Assembly: GCF_003367235.1 (NCBI RefSeq)
Contig: NZ_QRGP01000001.1
Location: 1,302,001-1,366,000 of the forward strand
Reading direction: 5' to 3'
DNA length: 64,000 nt
DNA from: Sphingorhabdus pulchriflava
GTDB taxonomy: Bacteria; Pseudomonadota; Alphaproteobacteria; Sphingomonadales; Sphingomonadaceae
Program-made: the position numbers and the translations under genes
Shown: piece by piece, positions 41,780 to 50,541 of the stretch
Numbering within the stretch: position 1 is the stretch's first letter
Layout of the letters: each line of letters opens with the position of its first letter
The notes under the pieces: model-generated
The model's input: only the letters and a program-made list of their open reading frames with translations
Database searches by the model: none
What the model was told of the DNA's origin: nothing

Positions 41780-41886
41780 TACCGTAGCCCTGAGCAGCAG
41801 TCGTCTGGCGACTGCGTCCGTCGAAGGGCGCCTATCGGCCTTGCGCCATGCGGTGAGGCGTGCTTCGACAGGCTCAGCACTACGGT
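41780..41886 (-). repeat. Paired-hairpin intergenic repeat, copy 1, with an extra hairpin inserted in one half
   Basis: The outer arms ACCGTAG...CTACGGT enclose two halves built on GAGC..GTCGA and TCGACAGGCTC. One half has a GCCCT/AGGGC-type stem and the other a GTGCT/AGCAC-type stem. The first half is interrupted: its loop carries 24 extra bases that themselves form GCAGTCG-TCTGG-CGACTGC (41797-41815). The orientation is opposite to copies 2 and 3. It lies between trpF and trpB. Confidence 0.85.
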
Positions 41887-41911
41887 GAAATTTGAACGGC
41901 ATTCGAGACTT

Positions 41912-43144
41912 ATGAACGCGACTGTAAATTCCTTCCGTAACCAGCCCGACGAGCGCGGGCATTTTGGGCAGTTTGGCGGCCGCTATGTCGCCGAAACGCT
42001 GATGCCGCTCGTGCTCGATCTCGAACGCGAATATCGCGCGGCAAAGCAGGACCCGGCATTCGCCGCGCAGTTCGACGATCTGCTCGAACATTATGTGGGC
42101 CGCCCTTCCCCGCTTTATTACGCCGAACGGCTGACCGAGGAACTGCGTAAAGACGCGCCTGCCGGAAAAGGCGCGCAAGTCTGGTTCAAGCGTGATGAGC
42201 TGAACCACACCGGCGCGCACAAGATCAACAATTGCATTGGCCAGATCCTGCTCGCGATCCGCATGGGCAAGACGCGGATCATTGCCGAGACCGGCGCTGG
42301 CCAGCACGGCGTGGCCACCGCCACTGTCTGCGCGCGTTTCGGCCTGCCTTGTGTGATCTATATGGGTGCCAAGGATGTCGAGCGGCAACAGCCTAATGTA
42401 TTCCGGATGAAGTTGCTCGGCGCGGAAGTCGTGCCTGTCACCAGCGGCGCAAACACGCTGAAAGACGCGATGAACGAGGCACTGCGCGACTGGGTCGCCA
42501 ATGTGCACGACACTTTCTACATCATCGGCACCGCCGCAGGCCCGCACCCCTATCCCGAACTGGTCCGCGATTTCCAGAGCGTGATCGGCAAGGAAGCGCG
42601 CGCGCAGATGCTGAGCCGCACCGGTCGCCTGCCCGATCTGCTGGTAGCGGCGATTGGCGGCGGATCGAACGCCATCGGTCTGTTCCATCCGTTTCTGGAT
42701 GATGCGGATGTCGCCATGCTGGGCATTGAGGCAGCGGGGCATGGGCTGAACAAGGAACATGCTGCGAGCCTTGCAGGCGGACGCCCCGGCATCCTCCACG
42801 GCAACAAGACCTATTTGCTGCAGGATGAAGACGGCCAGATCGCGGAGGCGCATTCGATTTCAGCAGGCCTCGACTATCCCGGTATCGGGCCAGAGCATAG
42901 CTGGTTGAAAGAAATCGGTCGCGTGCGTTACGACAGCGTGACCGACACCGAGGCGCTCGAAGGCTTCCAACTGCTCTGCCGCACCGAAGGGATTATTCCG
43001 GCGCTTGAGCCTTCGCACGCGATTGCCGCAGTCGCGCGTGAAGCGGCGAAGATGGACCGCGACCAGATCATCCTCGCCAATTTGTGCGGACGTGGGGATA
43101 AGGATATCTTCACCGTCGCCGAGGCGTTGGGAGAGAAAATGTGA
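41912..43144 (+). CDS. trpB: Tryptophan synthase beta chain
   Basis: TrpB joins indole and serine using PLP. The 410-residue protein shows [12 protein letters not shown] at the N-terminus, the PLP lysine in [10 protein letters not shown], the [10 protein letters not shown] catalytic Glu loop, and the GGGSNAIG phosphate loop. The ATG at 41912 is used; an in-frame start nine codons upstream lies in the repeat edge. The stop TGA overlaps the GTG of a 66-residue ORF. Confidence 0.97.
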   Translation: MNATVNSFRNQPDERGHFGQFGGRYVAETLMPLVLDLEREYRAAKQDPAFAAQFDDLLEHYVGRPSPLYYAERLTEELRKDAPAGKGAQVWFKRDELNHTGAHKINNCIGQILLAIRMGKTRIIAETGAGQHGVATATVCARFGLPCVIYMGAKDVERQQPNVFRMKLLGAEVVPVTSGANTLKDAMNEALRDWVANVHDTFYIIGTAAGPHPYPELVRDFQSVIGKEARAQMLSRTGRLPDLLVAAIGGGSNAIGLFHPFLDDADVAMLGIEAAGHGLNKEHAASLAGGRPGILHGNKTYLLQDEDGQIAEAHSISAGLDYPGIGPEHSWLKEIGRVRYDSVTDTEALEGFQLLCRTEGIIPALEPSHAIAAVAREAAKMDRDQIILANLCGRGDKDIFTVAEALGEKM

Positions 43145-43341
43145 TCAAACATATTTTCGATGAATTCTTTCGGTTCATGGGATTATTCTGCACGGTCGTG
43201 ATCTCATATGCTTTTGTAAAAAGCGTTTTGACCGGACGACCGCCGGAATTTCCGCTGTCGGGTGAATGGCTGCCCTGGCTAGTTCTGGCTGTAGCCGCTC
43301 TGACTGGGGCATTTGTAAGACAGCGAAAGACGTCGCGATGA
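43141..43341 (+). CDS. Small two-helix membrane protein between trpB and trpA
   Basis: This unrecognised 66-residue ORF has a hydrophobic segment at about residues 12-30 and another at about 43-59, with a short [10 protein letters not shown] linker and a basic end (RQRKTSR). It starts at GTG overlapping the trpB stop (GTGA) and stops at TGA overlapping the trpA ATG (ATGA), so both ends are tuned for coupled translation. AAATG-rich sequence but no good Shine-Dalgarno precedes the GTG, consistent with re-initiation. No family is assigned. Its precise fit between the two tryptophan synthase genes argues for a real gene. Confidence 0.75.
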   Translation: MIKHIFDEFFRFMGLFCTVVISYAFVKSVLTGRPPEFPLSGEWLPWLVLAVAALTGAFVRQRKTSR

Positions 43342-44120
43342 CCCGTCTCTCCTCCGCCTTCCACGCCGACCGCGCCGCGCTCGTCACCTTCATCACCGCG
43401 GGCGATGGCGATACCGCCGCCAATCTTGATGCGCTGGTCGCGGGCGGGGCCGACGTGATCGAGCTGGGCATGCCCTTCACCGATCCGATGGCCGATGGCC
43501 CCGCGATCCAGAAAGCGAATATCCGCAGTCTGGAAGCCGGCACGACCACGGCGGATATCTTCGCCATCGCCACCGCCTTCCGCGCGCGGTACCCCAATGT
43601 TCCGCTGGTGCTGATGGGCTATGCCAATCCGATGACGATCCGCGGGCCCGAATGGTTCGCCGCCGAATGCGTGAAAGCTGGCGTCGACGGCGTGATCTGC
43701 GTCGACATTCCGCCAGAGGAAGATGCCGAACTCGGCCCTGCTTTGCGCGCTGCCGGCGTCGACCTGATCCGCCTCGCCACGCCGACTACCGATGCCGCTC
43801 GGCTGCCCACGGTACTCGATGGCTCGAGCGGTTTTCTCTATTATGTCTCGGTCGCCGGAATCACCGGCCTGCAACAGGCCGCGCAAGCCAGCATCGAGGA
43901 TGCTGTCTCACGGTTGAAAGCAGCCACCACTATCCCCGTCGCTGTCGGCTTTGGCGTGCGCACACCCGAGCAGGCTGCGGCGATTGCCAAGGTGGCCGAC
44001 GGCGTCGTGGTCGGCTCGGCGATTGTCGAATTGGTTGCCGAGCATGGCCGCGATGCCGCTGGCCCGGTGCGCGATTATGTGGTTTCGTTGAAAGCGGCTA
44101 TCAATTCTGCGCGCAGCTAA
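43338..44120 (+). CDS. trpA: Tryptophan synthase alpha chain
   Basis: TrpA releases indole from indole-glycerol phosphate and channels it to TrpB. The 260-residue TIM barrel shows the family signature ELGMPFTDPMADGPAIQ (catalytic residues around Glu and Asp), GVDGVICVDIPPEE, YYVSVAGITG and VGFGVRTPEQA. Its ATG overlaps the stop of the small membrane ORF, instead of abutting trpB as usual. Confidence 0.97.
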   Translation: MTRLSSAFHADRAALVTFITAGDGDTAANLDALVAGGADVIELGMPFTDPMADGPAIQKANIRSLEAGTTTADIFAIATAFRARYPNVPLVLMGYANPMTIRGPEWFAAECVKAGVDGVICVDIPPEEDAELGPALRAAGVDLIRLATPTTDAARLPTVLDGSSGFLYYVSVAGITGLQQAAQASIEDAVSRLKAATTIPVAVGFGVRTPEQAAAIAKVADGVVVGSAIVELVAEHGRDAAGPVRDYVVSLKAAINSARS

Positions 44121-44127
44121 TTACAAA

Positions 44128-44210
44128 ACCGTAGTGCTGAGCCTGTCGAAGCACGCTTCAAGGTTTAGGCTAACCTGAAAAGCGCCCTTCGACAGGCTCA
44201 GGGCTACGGT
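44128..44210 (+). repeat. Paired-hairpin intergenic repeat, copy 2
   Basis: The left half (44128-44156) folds as GTGCT-GAGCCTGTCGA-AGCAC and the right half (44182-44210) as GCCCT-TCGACAGGCTC-AGGGC. The halves are inverted copies of one another, with outer arms ACCGTAG/CTACGGT. It lies between trpA and accD and could also act as a transcription or mRNA-stability element. Confidence 0.88.
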
Positions 44211-44236
44211 GAAATTTCAAGGGTAGGTTGAAAACA

Positions 44237-45091
44237 ATGAACTGGGTCACCCGCGTCCGCAACGCCATCCCCTTCATCGCAAAGCGCGAGACGGCGGAAA
44301 CGCTTTGGCACAAGTGCAAGGGCTGCAACACGATGATCTTCCTCAAGGAATATGAGGAAAACCAGTCGGTCTGCCCAAAATGCGATTTCCACGGTCGCAT
44401 CGGCCCTGCAGAACGCTTTGCCGCGATTTTCGATGCCGACAGCTTCACCGTGCTGCCTATGCCGCGCGTCGCCGAAGACCCGCTGAAGTTCAAGGACAGC
44501 AAGAAATATCCTGACCGCATCAAGGCCGCCCGCGCCGCCACTGGTGAGCAAGACGCGATGGTCAGCGCACGCGGCACAATCGATGGCCATGCCGCCGTCG
44601 TCAGCGTGCAGGATTTTGCCTTCATGGGCGGATCGATGGGCATGGCCGTCGGCGAAGCCTTCATCGCTGCGGCACAGGAAGCGCTCGACGCCAAATGCCC
44701 CTATATCATCTTCACCGCCGCCGGCGGCGCGCGCATGCAAGAGGGCATTCTCAGCCTGATGCAAATGCCCCGCACAACGGTTGCGATCCAAATGCTACGT
44801 GAGGCAGGCCTGCCCTATATCGTCGTGTTGACCGACCCGACCACCGGTGGCGTCACCGCCAGCTATGCGATGCTGGGTGATATCCAGATCGCCGAACCCG
44901 GCGCGCTTATCGGTTTTGCCGGACAGCGCGTGATCGAACAGACGATCCGCGAAAAACTGCCCGAAGGCTTTCAGCGCGCCGAATATCTGCTTGAGCATGG
45001 CATGGTCGACATGGTGACCCACCGCCACGAACTGAAAGCTACGCTGGCGCGGCTGGTCGATTATCTGACCGCCAGCAAAAAGGCGGCCTAG
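44237..45091 (+). CDS. accD: Acetyl-CoA carboxylase carboxyltransferase beta subunit
   Basis: AccD, with AccA, transfers the carboxyl group from biotin carrier protein to acetyl-CoA to form malonyl-CoA. The 284-residue protein has the N-terminal four-Cys zinc ribbon (CKGC...CPKC) and the crotonase-like core, with [12 protein letters not shown] and [22 protein letters not shown]. The ATG at 44237 is preferred; a TTG three codons upstream is possible. accD-folC order is common downstream of trpBA in alphaproteobacteria. Confidence 0.97.
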   Translation: MNWVTRVRNAIPFIAKRETAETLWHKCKGCNTMIFLKEYEENQSVCPKCDFHGRIGPAERFAAIFDADSFTVLPMPRVAEDPLKFKDSKKYPDRIKAARAATGEQDAMVSARGTIDGHAAVVSVQDFAFMGGSMGMAVGEAFIAAAQEALDAKCPYIIFTAAGGARMQEGILSLMQMPRTTVAIQMLREAGLPYIVVLTDPTTGGVTASYAMLGDIQIAEPGALIGFAGQRVIEQTIREKLPEGFQRAEYLLEHGMVDMVTHRHELKATLARLVDYLTASKKAA

Positions 45092-45100
45092 TTCTCCACC

Positions 45101-46441
45101 TTGGCCGACCATGCAAAGTCCGATTCCCCCGCCGTCCAGGCGCAGCTTGACCGACTGACCGCACTGTCGCCGGGGCGCGATACGCTGGGGCTGGAGCGCA
45201 TTACCGCTTTGTGCGAACGGCTGGGCAATCCGCAAGACCTTCTGCCGCCGGTGTTCCATGTTGCAGGCACCAATGGCAAGGGTTCGACGTGCGCCTTTCT
45301 GCGCGGCGCAATCGAAGCAGCGGGCCTCAAATGCCACGTCTATTCGAGCCCGCATCTTGTGCGCTTCAACGAACGCATAAGGGTTGCGGGCAAATTGATT
45401 GAGGATGAGGTGCTGGCCGCGCTGCTATCGGAGGTGCTCGACCGTGCAGAAGGATTGCAGGCGAGCTTCTTTGAGGTGACCACCGCTGCTGCTTTCCTTG
45501 CTTTTTCACGCACCCCTGCCGACGCCTGCGTCATCGAAGTTGGTCTGGGCGGGCGTCTCGACGCCACCAATATCATCCAGAAACCCGCGGTGTGCGGCAT
45601 AGCCTCGCTCGGCATAGACCATGAAGGCTTTTTGCTTGCACCGGAGGAGGGCGTCCCCGAAATGCCACCCCTTGAACGGATTGCTTTCGAAAAATCAGGC
45701 ATTGCAAAAGCGGATGTGCCTCTGGTTTGTCAGAAATATGCGCCATCGATGTTGGCTGCCATTGCGAAACAGGTGATGCATGCGGGCGCGGCCTTGCGAG
45801 ATCGGGGCGAAGGCTGGGATGCCACCGTTTATGAGGGCAGACTGCACTACAGGGATAAGGCAGGAAAATTTTCGGTCCCTTTGCCGCTTATGGTTGGGCC
45901 TCATCAGGCCGACAATGCCGCGCTTGCCATTGCAATGCTGCGCCATCAACACGCGTTTGGCATTCCGGAAAGCGCCCTCACTGCCGCTATGGAATGGACG
46001 CGCTGGCCTGCGCGCATGCAGCGCCTGTCGCCGGGGCCATTGGTCGACGTACTGCCGGTCGGGAGCGAGGTCTGGCTCGATGGCGGGCACAATCCTGATG
46101 CCGGCGATGCCCTCGCCAAAGCACTTGAAGGATTGGCTAAGCTAGACGTGGTATGCGGGCTACTCAAAAATAAGGACGCCATTGGCTTCCTCCGTCCTTT
46201 CGCCGACAAAATCGAAACCTTTCAGGCAGTGCCAATCCCTGGGCATGAGCATTATGACCCCCAGGAACTTTGCTCCTGTGTTGTGGAAGAATTTGGAATA
46301 AAGGACGCAGTGCCGTCTTTATCGGTTTCGGATTCGCTGCACCAACTGGCGCAAGCAAATAAACCGGTGTCAGCACTAATCTGCGGCTCGCTTTACCTGG
46401 CCGGAGAGGTCCTGCGTTTGAACGACGAAGTGCCTTCCTAA
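45101..46441 (+). CDS. folC: Bifunctional folylpolyglutamate synthase/dihydrofolate synthase
   Basis: FolC ligates glutamate to dihydropteroate and to folates. The 446-residue Mur-ligase-type protein shows the P-loop GTNGKGST, the YSSPHLVRFNERIR motif, the GLGGRLDATN motif and DGGHNPDA. No ATG is suitable; translation most likely starts at TTG 45101, nine bases after accD, or at a nearby alternative. The stop overlaps that of the convergent AmpG-like gene. Confidence 0.94.
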   Translation: MADHAKSDSPAVQAQLDRLTALSPGRDTLGLERITALCERLGNPQDLLPPVFHVAGTNGKGSTCAFLRGAIEAAGLKCHVYSSPHLVRFNERIRVAGKLIEDEVLAALLSEVLDRAEGLQASFFEVTTAAAFLAFSRTPADACVIEVGLGGRLDATNIIQKPAVCGIASLGIDHEGFLLAPEEGVPEMPPLERIAFEKSGIAKADVPLVCQKYAPSMLAAIAKQVMHAGAALRDRGEGWDATVYEGRLHYRDKAGKFSVPLPLMVGPHQADNAALAIAMLRHQHAFGIPESALTAAMEWTRWPARMQRLSPGPLVDVLPVGSEVWLDGGHNPDAGDALAKALEGLAKLDVVCGLLKNKDAIGFLRPFADKIETFQAVPIPGHEHYDPQELCSCVVEEFGIKDAVPSLSVSDSLHQLAQANKPVSALICGSLYLAGEVLRLNDEVPS

Positions 46442-47994
46442 GCCACCGTCGCTGCCTTGCCTTTCCATGCGAGCAATCCGCCCGCGACCAGAACCGCCGC
46501 AAAAATGGCGGTAATATTGTTCGCCAACTCCAGCGGTTGCGACAATAGCAAGCCGACAAGCCCGACAACGACCAGCAGGAACCCCGTTATCCGCAACGCA
46601 CCGACAGGTTCCTTCAGCACCTTTTCATCAACGCCTTCTGTCTGCCGGATATTCTGGACGACATAGCCTTTGCTCCACAACACCCACAGCAGGATCATGC
46701 CGGGAATGGCTGCAACCACGGTAAAGCCCCAGAAACCGACCCAACCCACCTTATCGGCGATAATGCCAGCAGGCCCCGCCATGAAGGTGCGCCCAACCCC
46801 GGCAAAGGAAGACAGCAACGCAAACTGTGTCGCGGTATAGGCGATGCTTGAGAGACCGGAGAGATAGGTAGTGAACACTGTCAGCCCGATGCCGCTTGTG
46901 ATATTTTCGGTGCAGATCGCTGCGACCATCATCCAGTAATTGTTACCAGTAGCGGCGAGGATCATGAACATGACGTTCGAGAACATCATCAACAGACCGG
47001 ATATGAGAAGCGCTCGCCCCATACCTAACCAAAGGATGAATGGCGCACCCAAAGCCGAACCAACGATCAGCGCGCCATAGCCCCAAAATTTGTTGGCCGT
47101 GATATAGTCGGTATCCGAAAACCCGACATCAACGATCATCGGACCAAGCATCGCCTGCCCCATCGCATCGCCCACTTTATACACCAGCACAAAACCAAGG
47201 ATCAGGAACGCGCCGTGGCGCGACATGAACTCGCGGAAGGGATTGACGACGGTTTCCTTGAGCCATTGACCGGCAGACATCCCCGCAGCCTCGGCATAGC
47301 GATCGACAAATTTGCCCGGACCAATGATGAATGCCCCGATAATGGCAGGAATGATGCAAAAAGCGGTCAGGCCATAGGCCGTGGCCCAGCCCAAGCCTAG
47401 TCCCTCAGCCGAAGCAAAATAGATGGTTCCTGCCCCGGCAATCAGATTTCCCGTCCGATAGCCAAACTGGTTGGTGGCGGTTCCGTGGGCAAACTCTTCC
47501 TCATCAAGAATTTCGATACGATAGGCGTCGATAACAATGTCCTGCGTCGCAGACAGAAAGGCGACAACAAACGCCCAGAAGGCAAAAATCCCCAAACTGC
47601 CAGGCTGCGGATTACTGGCACCCAATTGCCAGATGGCGAAAAAGAGGAATGTCTGGACAAAAAACAGCCATGCCCTGCGCTGACCAAACATCTTGGTCAG
47701 GATGGGCAATGGAGTTTTGTCGACTAAGGGCGCCCACAGGAATTTGAGTGTATATGGCAAAGTCAGCGCAACCGCAAAGCCGATGGTCGCTGTGTCGATC
47801 CCGACTTTCGCCAACCAGAATGTCATCGTCGCGACCAAAAGGGTGAACGGGAAACCGCTCGAAATGCCAAGCAGGAAGGCGACTAGCGGCGCTTTGCGAA
47901 GATAGGGCCGGAACGATTTAATCGTCAGCGCGGCGATAATGACCCCGCCAATGACTGCCGCAAAAATGATAAAGCGGATTAAATCAACCGACAT
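46438..47994 (-). CDS. AmpG-like muropeptide MFS transporter
   Basis: The 518-residue permease has about 13-14 predicted hydrophobic helices. The N-terminal GISSGFPFTLLVATMTFWLAKVGID and LPYTLKFLWAPLVD segments and the SATQDIVIDAYRIEIL segment are hallmarks of the AmpG/PAT family. That family imports anhydro-muropeptides from wall turnover and, in some bacteria, links to beta-lactamase induction. A strong GGGAGG site precedes the ATG at 47994. No ampC or ampR is in the window. A dyad repeat lies in its upstream region. Confidence 0.88.
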   Translation of the reverse strand: MSVDLIRFIIFAAVIGGVIIAALTIKSFRPYLRKAPLVAFLLGISSGFPFTLLVATMTFWLAKVGIDTATIGFAVALTLPYTLKFLWAPLVDKTPLPILTKMFGQRRAWLFFVQTFLFFAIWQLGASNPQPGSLGIFAFWAFVVAFLSATQDIVIDAYRIEILDEEEFAHGTATNQFGYRTGNLIAGAGTIYFASAEGLGLGWATAYGLTAFCIIPAIIGAFIIGPGKFVDRYAEAAGMSAGQWLKETVVNPFREFMSRHGAFLILGFVLVYKVGDAMGQAMLGPMIVDVGFSDTDYITANKFWGYGALIVGSALGAPFILWLGMGRALLISGLLMMFSNVMFMILAATGNNYWMMVAAICTENITSGIGLTVFTTYLSGLSSIAYTATQFALLSSFAGVGRTFMAGPAGIIADKVGWVGFWGFTVVAAIPGMILLWVLWSKGYVVQNIRQTEGVDEKVLKEPVGALRITGFLLVVVGLVGLLLSQPLELANNITAIFAAVLVAGGLLAWKGKAATVA

Positions 47995-48019
47995 GCGACC
48001 TCCCGGGTGCTTATTTTTC

Positions 48020-48103
48020 ACCGCAGTGCTGAGCCTGTCGAAGCACGTCGCAAGGTTTGCGCTGCCGCCGATGGGCGCCCTTCGACAAGCTCAGGGCTAC
48101 GGT
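48020..48103 (+). repeat. Paired-hairpin intergenic repeat, copy 3
   Basis: The left half (48020-48047, GTGCT/AGCAC-type stem) and the right half (48074-48103, CCCT/AGGG-type stem) share the TCGA(C/A)AGGCTC-like loop and outer ACCG..CGGT arms, in the same orientation as copy 2. It lies 26 bases upstream of the AmpG-like start, in its divergent gap with the pseudouridine synthase gene. Confidence 0.87.
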
Positions 48104-48200
48104 TTTGTATTACTGACGCGTGTCTAATCGGATTTTCCTGAACCGCCAATGTCTTTAACAGCCACGTGACTTTTGCAGACAAGTCGGGCATGGCGCGCGC

Positions 48201-49082
48201 ATGGCTCAACCTCCCTCCAAACGCCCGCCTGCCAAAGGCCCTGCTTCGGGCAAGCCCCCCGCGCGCCCTGCAAAGCCACCCAAGCTGCGCTGGGACTCGA
48301 AACCCGCGCGCAAGCCGCGCCCTGATGCCGCACCAAGCAAAGGCGCACTGGAGAGGGCCGATGGCGAAGAACGTATCGCCAAGCTGCTCGCCCGCGCAGG
48401 TGTTGCTTCGCGTCGCGAAATCGAGCGGATGATCGCTGACAAGCGGATCACGCTCAACGGTGTCGCGGTGGAAACCCCGGCAACTTTGCTCAAATCGCTG
48501 CATGGTGTCGCGGTTGATGGCAAGGCTGTGGGCCAGCCCGCGCCGACGCAGCTCTATCTATTCCACAAGCCCGAAGGCTGCCTGACCGCCGAGCGTGATT
48601 TCAGCGGGCGCAAGACGATCTACGATATCCTGCCCAAGGATCTGCCGCGGCTGATGCCAATCGGCCGGCTCGATTTGAACACTGAAGGGCTGTTGCTCCT
48701 CACCAATGATGGCGAGTTCAAGCGCCAGATGGAAATGCCGTCGACAGGCGTCGAGCGCACTTATCGGGCGCGCTGTTTCGGCGACATCAGCCAGTCACAG
48801 CTCGAGGAATTGATCCACGGCATAGAAATCGACGGCGTCCGCTACGGCAAGATCGATGCCAATCTCGAACGTCGCACCGGGCGCAATGGCTGGCTGGAAA
48901 TGACGCTGACCGAGGGCAAGAACCGCGAAGTTCGCCGTGTTCTCGAACATTTCGGGCTGGAGGTAAGCCGCCTGATCCGCACGCGCTATGGCCCGTTCGT
49001 CTTGGGTGATATGGCCCCGGGCGACGTCGGCGAAGTGCGTCGGGTGGATTTGATCGAATTCAGGAATACATTGAAAGCATGA
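48201..49082 (+). CDS. Ribosomal large subunit pseudouridine synthase (RluB/RsuA family)
   Basis: The 293-residue enzyme begins with about 50 basic, Pro/Lys/Arg-rich residues of low complexity. An S4 domain (RIAKLLARAGVASRREIERMI) follows, then the RsuA-type catalytic domain with the active-site Asp in IGRLDLNTEGLLLLTNDG. The likely target is a 23S rRNA uridine (RluB type), but the RsuA subgroups are hard to separate by eye. The stop overlaps rsmD (ATGA). Confidence 0.92.
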   Translation: MAQPPSKRPPAKGPASGKPPARPAKPPKLRWDSKPARKPRPDAAPSKGALERADGEERIAKLLARAGVASRREIERMIADKRITLNGVAVETPATLLKSLHGVAVDGKAVGQPAPTQLYLFHKPEGCLTAERDFSGRKTIYDILPKDLPRLMPIGRLDLNTEGLLLLTNDGEFKRQMEMPSTGVERTYRARCFGDISQSQLEELIHGIEIDGVRYGKIDANLERRTGRNGWLEMTLTEGKNREVRRVLEHFGLEVSRLIRTRYGPFVLGDMAPGDVGEVRRVDLIEFRNTLKA

Positions 49083-49633
49083 GGATTATTTCCGGCACCT
49101 GGCGCTCGCGTCCGCTGATCGCGCCCAAAGGCGATACCACGCGCCCGACCGCGGACCGCACCCGCGAGACGCTCTTCTCGATGCTCACCAGCCGCCTCGG
49201 TTCGTTCGAAGGCCTGCAGGTACTCGACCTGTTTTCAGGTTCGGGCGCGTTGGGGCTGGAGGCGCTGTCACGCGGTGCTGCGCATTGCGTTTTTGTCGAA
49301 CAGGACAAAGCCGCACTCGATGCTTTGGAAAGCAACATCTCCAAATTGGGTGCGCGCGACCTGACCGAGATCCGTCGTTCATCGGTACTATCACTGGGGC
49401 CAGCACCGAAAGCATATGACCTGATCCTCATGGACCCGCCTTATGGCACAGGAGCGGGTGCTGTAGCGTTGGACAAAATGTCTCGGCTTGGCTGGGTAGC
49501 ATCGGGCGCGTTGGTCAGCATCGAGACCGGCAACCGCGAAGATACGGTCGTCAAAGGCTTCGAGATCGACACCACACGCGACATCGGCAAAGCACGGCTT
49601 ACCCTGCTGCGGCCTGAAAGCGGTTCTGAATGA
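49079..49633 (+). CDS. rsmD: 16S rRNA (guanine(966)-N(2))-methyltransferase
   Basis: RsmD methylates G966 of 16S rRNA. The 184-residue protein starts with the family-typical MRIISGTWRSRPL and TRPTADRTRETLFSML. It then has the SAM motif VLDLFSGSGALGLEALSRGA and the catalytic DPPYG. It is coupled to the upstream pseudouridine synthase by ATGA, a common rRNA-modification pair. The stop overlaps the DMT transporter start. Confidence 0.96.
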   Translation: MRIISGTWRSRPLIAPKGDTTRPTADRTRETLFSMLTSRLGSFEGLQVLDLFSGSGALGLEALSRGAAHCVFVEQDKAALDALESNISKLGARDLTEIRRSSVLSLGPAPKAYDLILMDPPYGTGAGAVALDKMSRLGWVASGALVSIETGNREDTVVKGFEIDTTRDIGKARLTLLRPESGSE

Positions 49634-50541
49634 CGCAAAGCCCCAAGCTTGACGGCACCGGCTGGCTTTTCATCGGCATCCTCTCCATCCTGTGGGGCGG
49701 GGCCTTTTTCCTGATCGAAATCGGGCTGCGCAGCTATCCGCCGATCACCCTCGTCTTCATGCGCCTAGTCCTCGCCGTACCCCCGATGTGGATTGCGATG
49801 CGATTGATGGGCGAATGCCTGCCGACCGAACCGCGCATTTGGGGCCTGCTAGCGATCGTCGGCGCACTCAATTGCGCCCTGCCGTTCATCCTGTTCTTCT
49901 GGGGGCAACAATATCTCGACAGCGGCTATGCCTCGATCCTGAATGCCACAACGCCGTTGTGGGGCGTGATCACGGCCCATTTCCTGACCATCGATGAAAA
50001 GGCGACCCCGGCCCGGATAATCGGCGTGTTGATAGGTATGGCGGGGATCGTGGTGATGGTCGGTCCGGAAGCGATGAAGGGGCTTTCGAACAACCTGCTC
50101 GCACAGATTGCCTGCATAATCTCGACTATCTTCTACAGCTTTGCCGCCATTTATGGCCGTCGTCTGTCGCAGACCGAACTGACGCCGATGGCTGTCGCGA
50201 CGGGGCAAACGATGATGGCAGCGCTGATGATGGTGCCGATTGTCGCGGTGATGGACCAGCCCTGGACAATGGCCGTACCGCGTGTCGATTCGACACTGGC
50301 GGGCGTGACGCTGGCGATCTTCTCGACCGCGCTGGCCTATACGCTTTACTTCCGCCTGATCGACCGTTCGGGCGCGTCGAATGCGCAGTTGGTGGCGTTC
50401 CTCATGCCGATCCTAGCCGTCATCCTCGGCATCGCCTTCCTCGGCGAGAGCCTGTCGGGCGGGCAGATTGCCGGGGCGGGCCTGATCGCTATCGGGTTGG
50501 CTATACTAGACGGCCGCCTCGTCGCGCGATTTCAGAAGTAG
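49630..50541 (+). CDS. DMT superfamily (EamA) transporter
   Basis: This 303-residue protein has ten predicted helices in two EamA repeats; the first runs from about residue 11 to 140, the second from about 150 to 295. LWGGAFFLIEIGL and the second-repeat ending LGESLSGGQIAGAGLIAIG are typical. These proteins export metabolites or amino acids; the substrate is unknown. The ATG overlaps the rsmD stop. The 3' end overlaps the convergent MHS gene by 36 bases. Confidence 0.88.
   Translation: MTQSPKLDGTGWLFIGILSILWGGAFFLIEIGLRSYPPITLVFMRLVLAVPPMWIAMRLMGECLPTEPRIWGLLAIVGALNCALPFILFFWGQQYLDSGYASILNATTPLWGVITAHFLTIDEKATPARIIGVLIGMAGIVVMVGPEAMKGLSNNLLAQIACIISTIFYSFAAIYGRRLSQTELTPMAVATGQTMMAALMMVPIVAVMDQPWTMAVPRVDSTLAGVTLAIFSTALAYTLYFRLIDRSGASNAQLVAFLMPILAVILGIAFLGESLSGGQIAGAGLIAIGLAILDGRLVARFQK

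Noticed and set aside
40859-42853. Long minus-strand open frame (about 664 codons) across pyrF, trpF and trpB
   Set aside because: It is a GC-rich shadow of three well-identified plus-strand genes and even runs through the dyad repeat; no recognisable domain.
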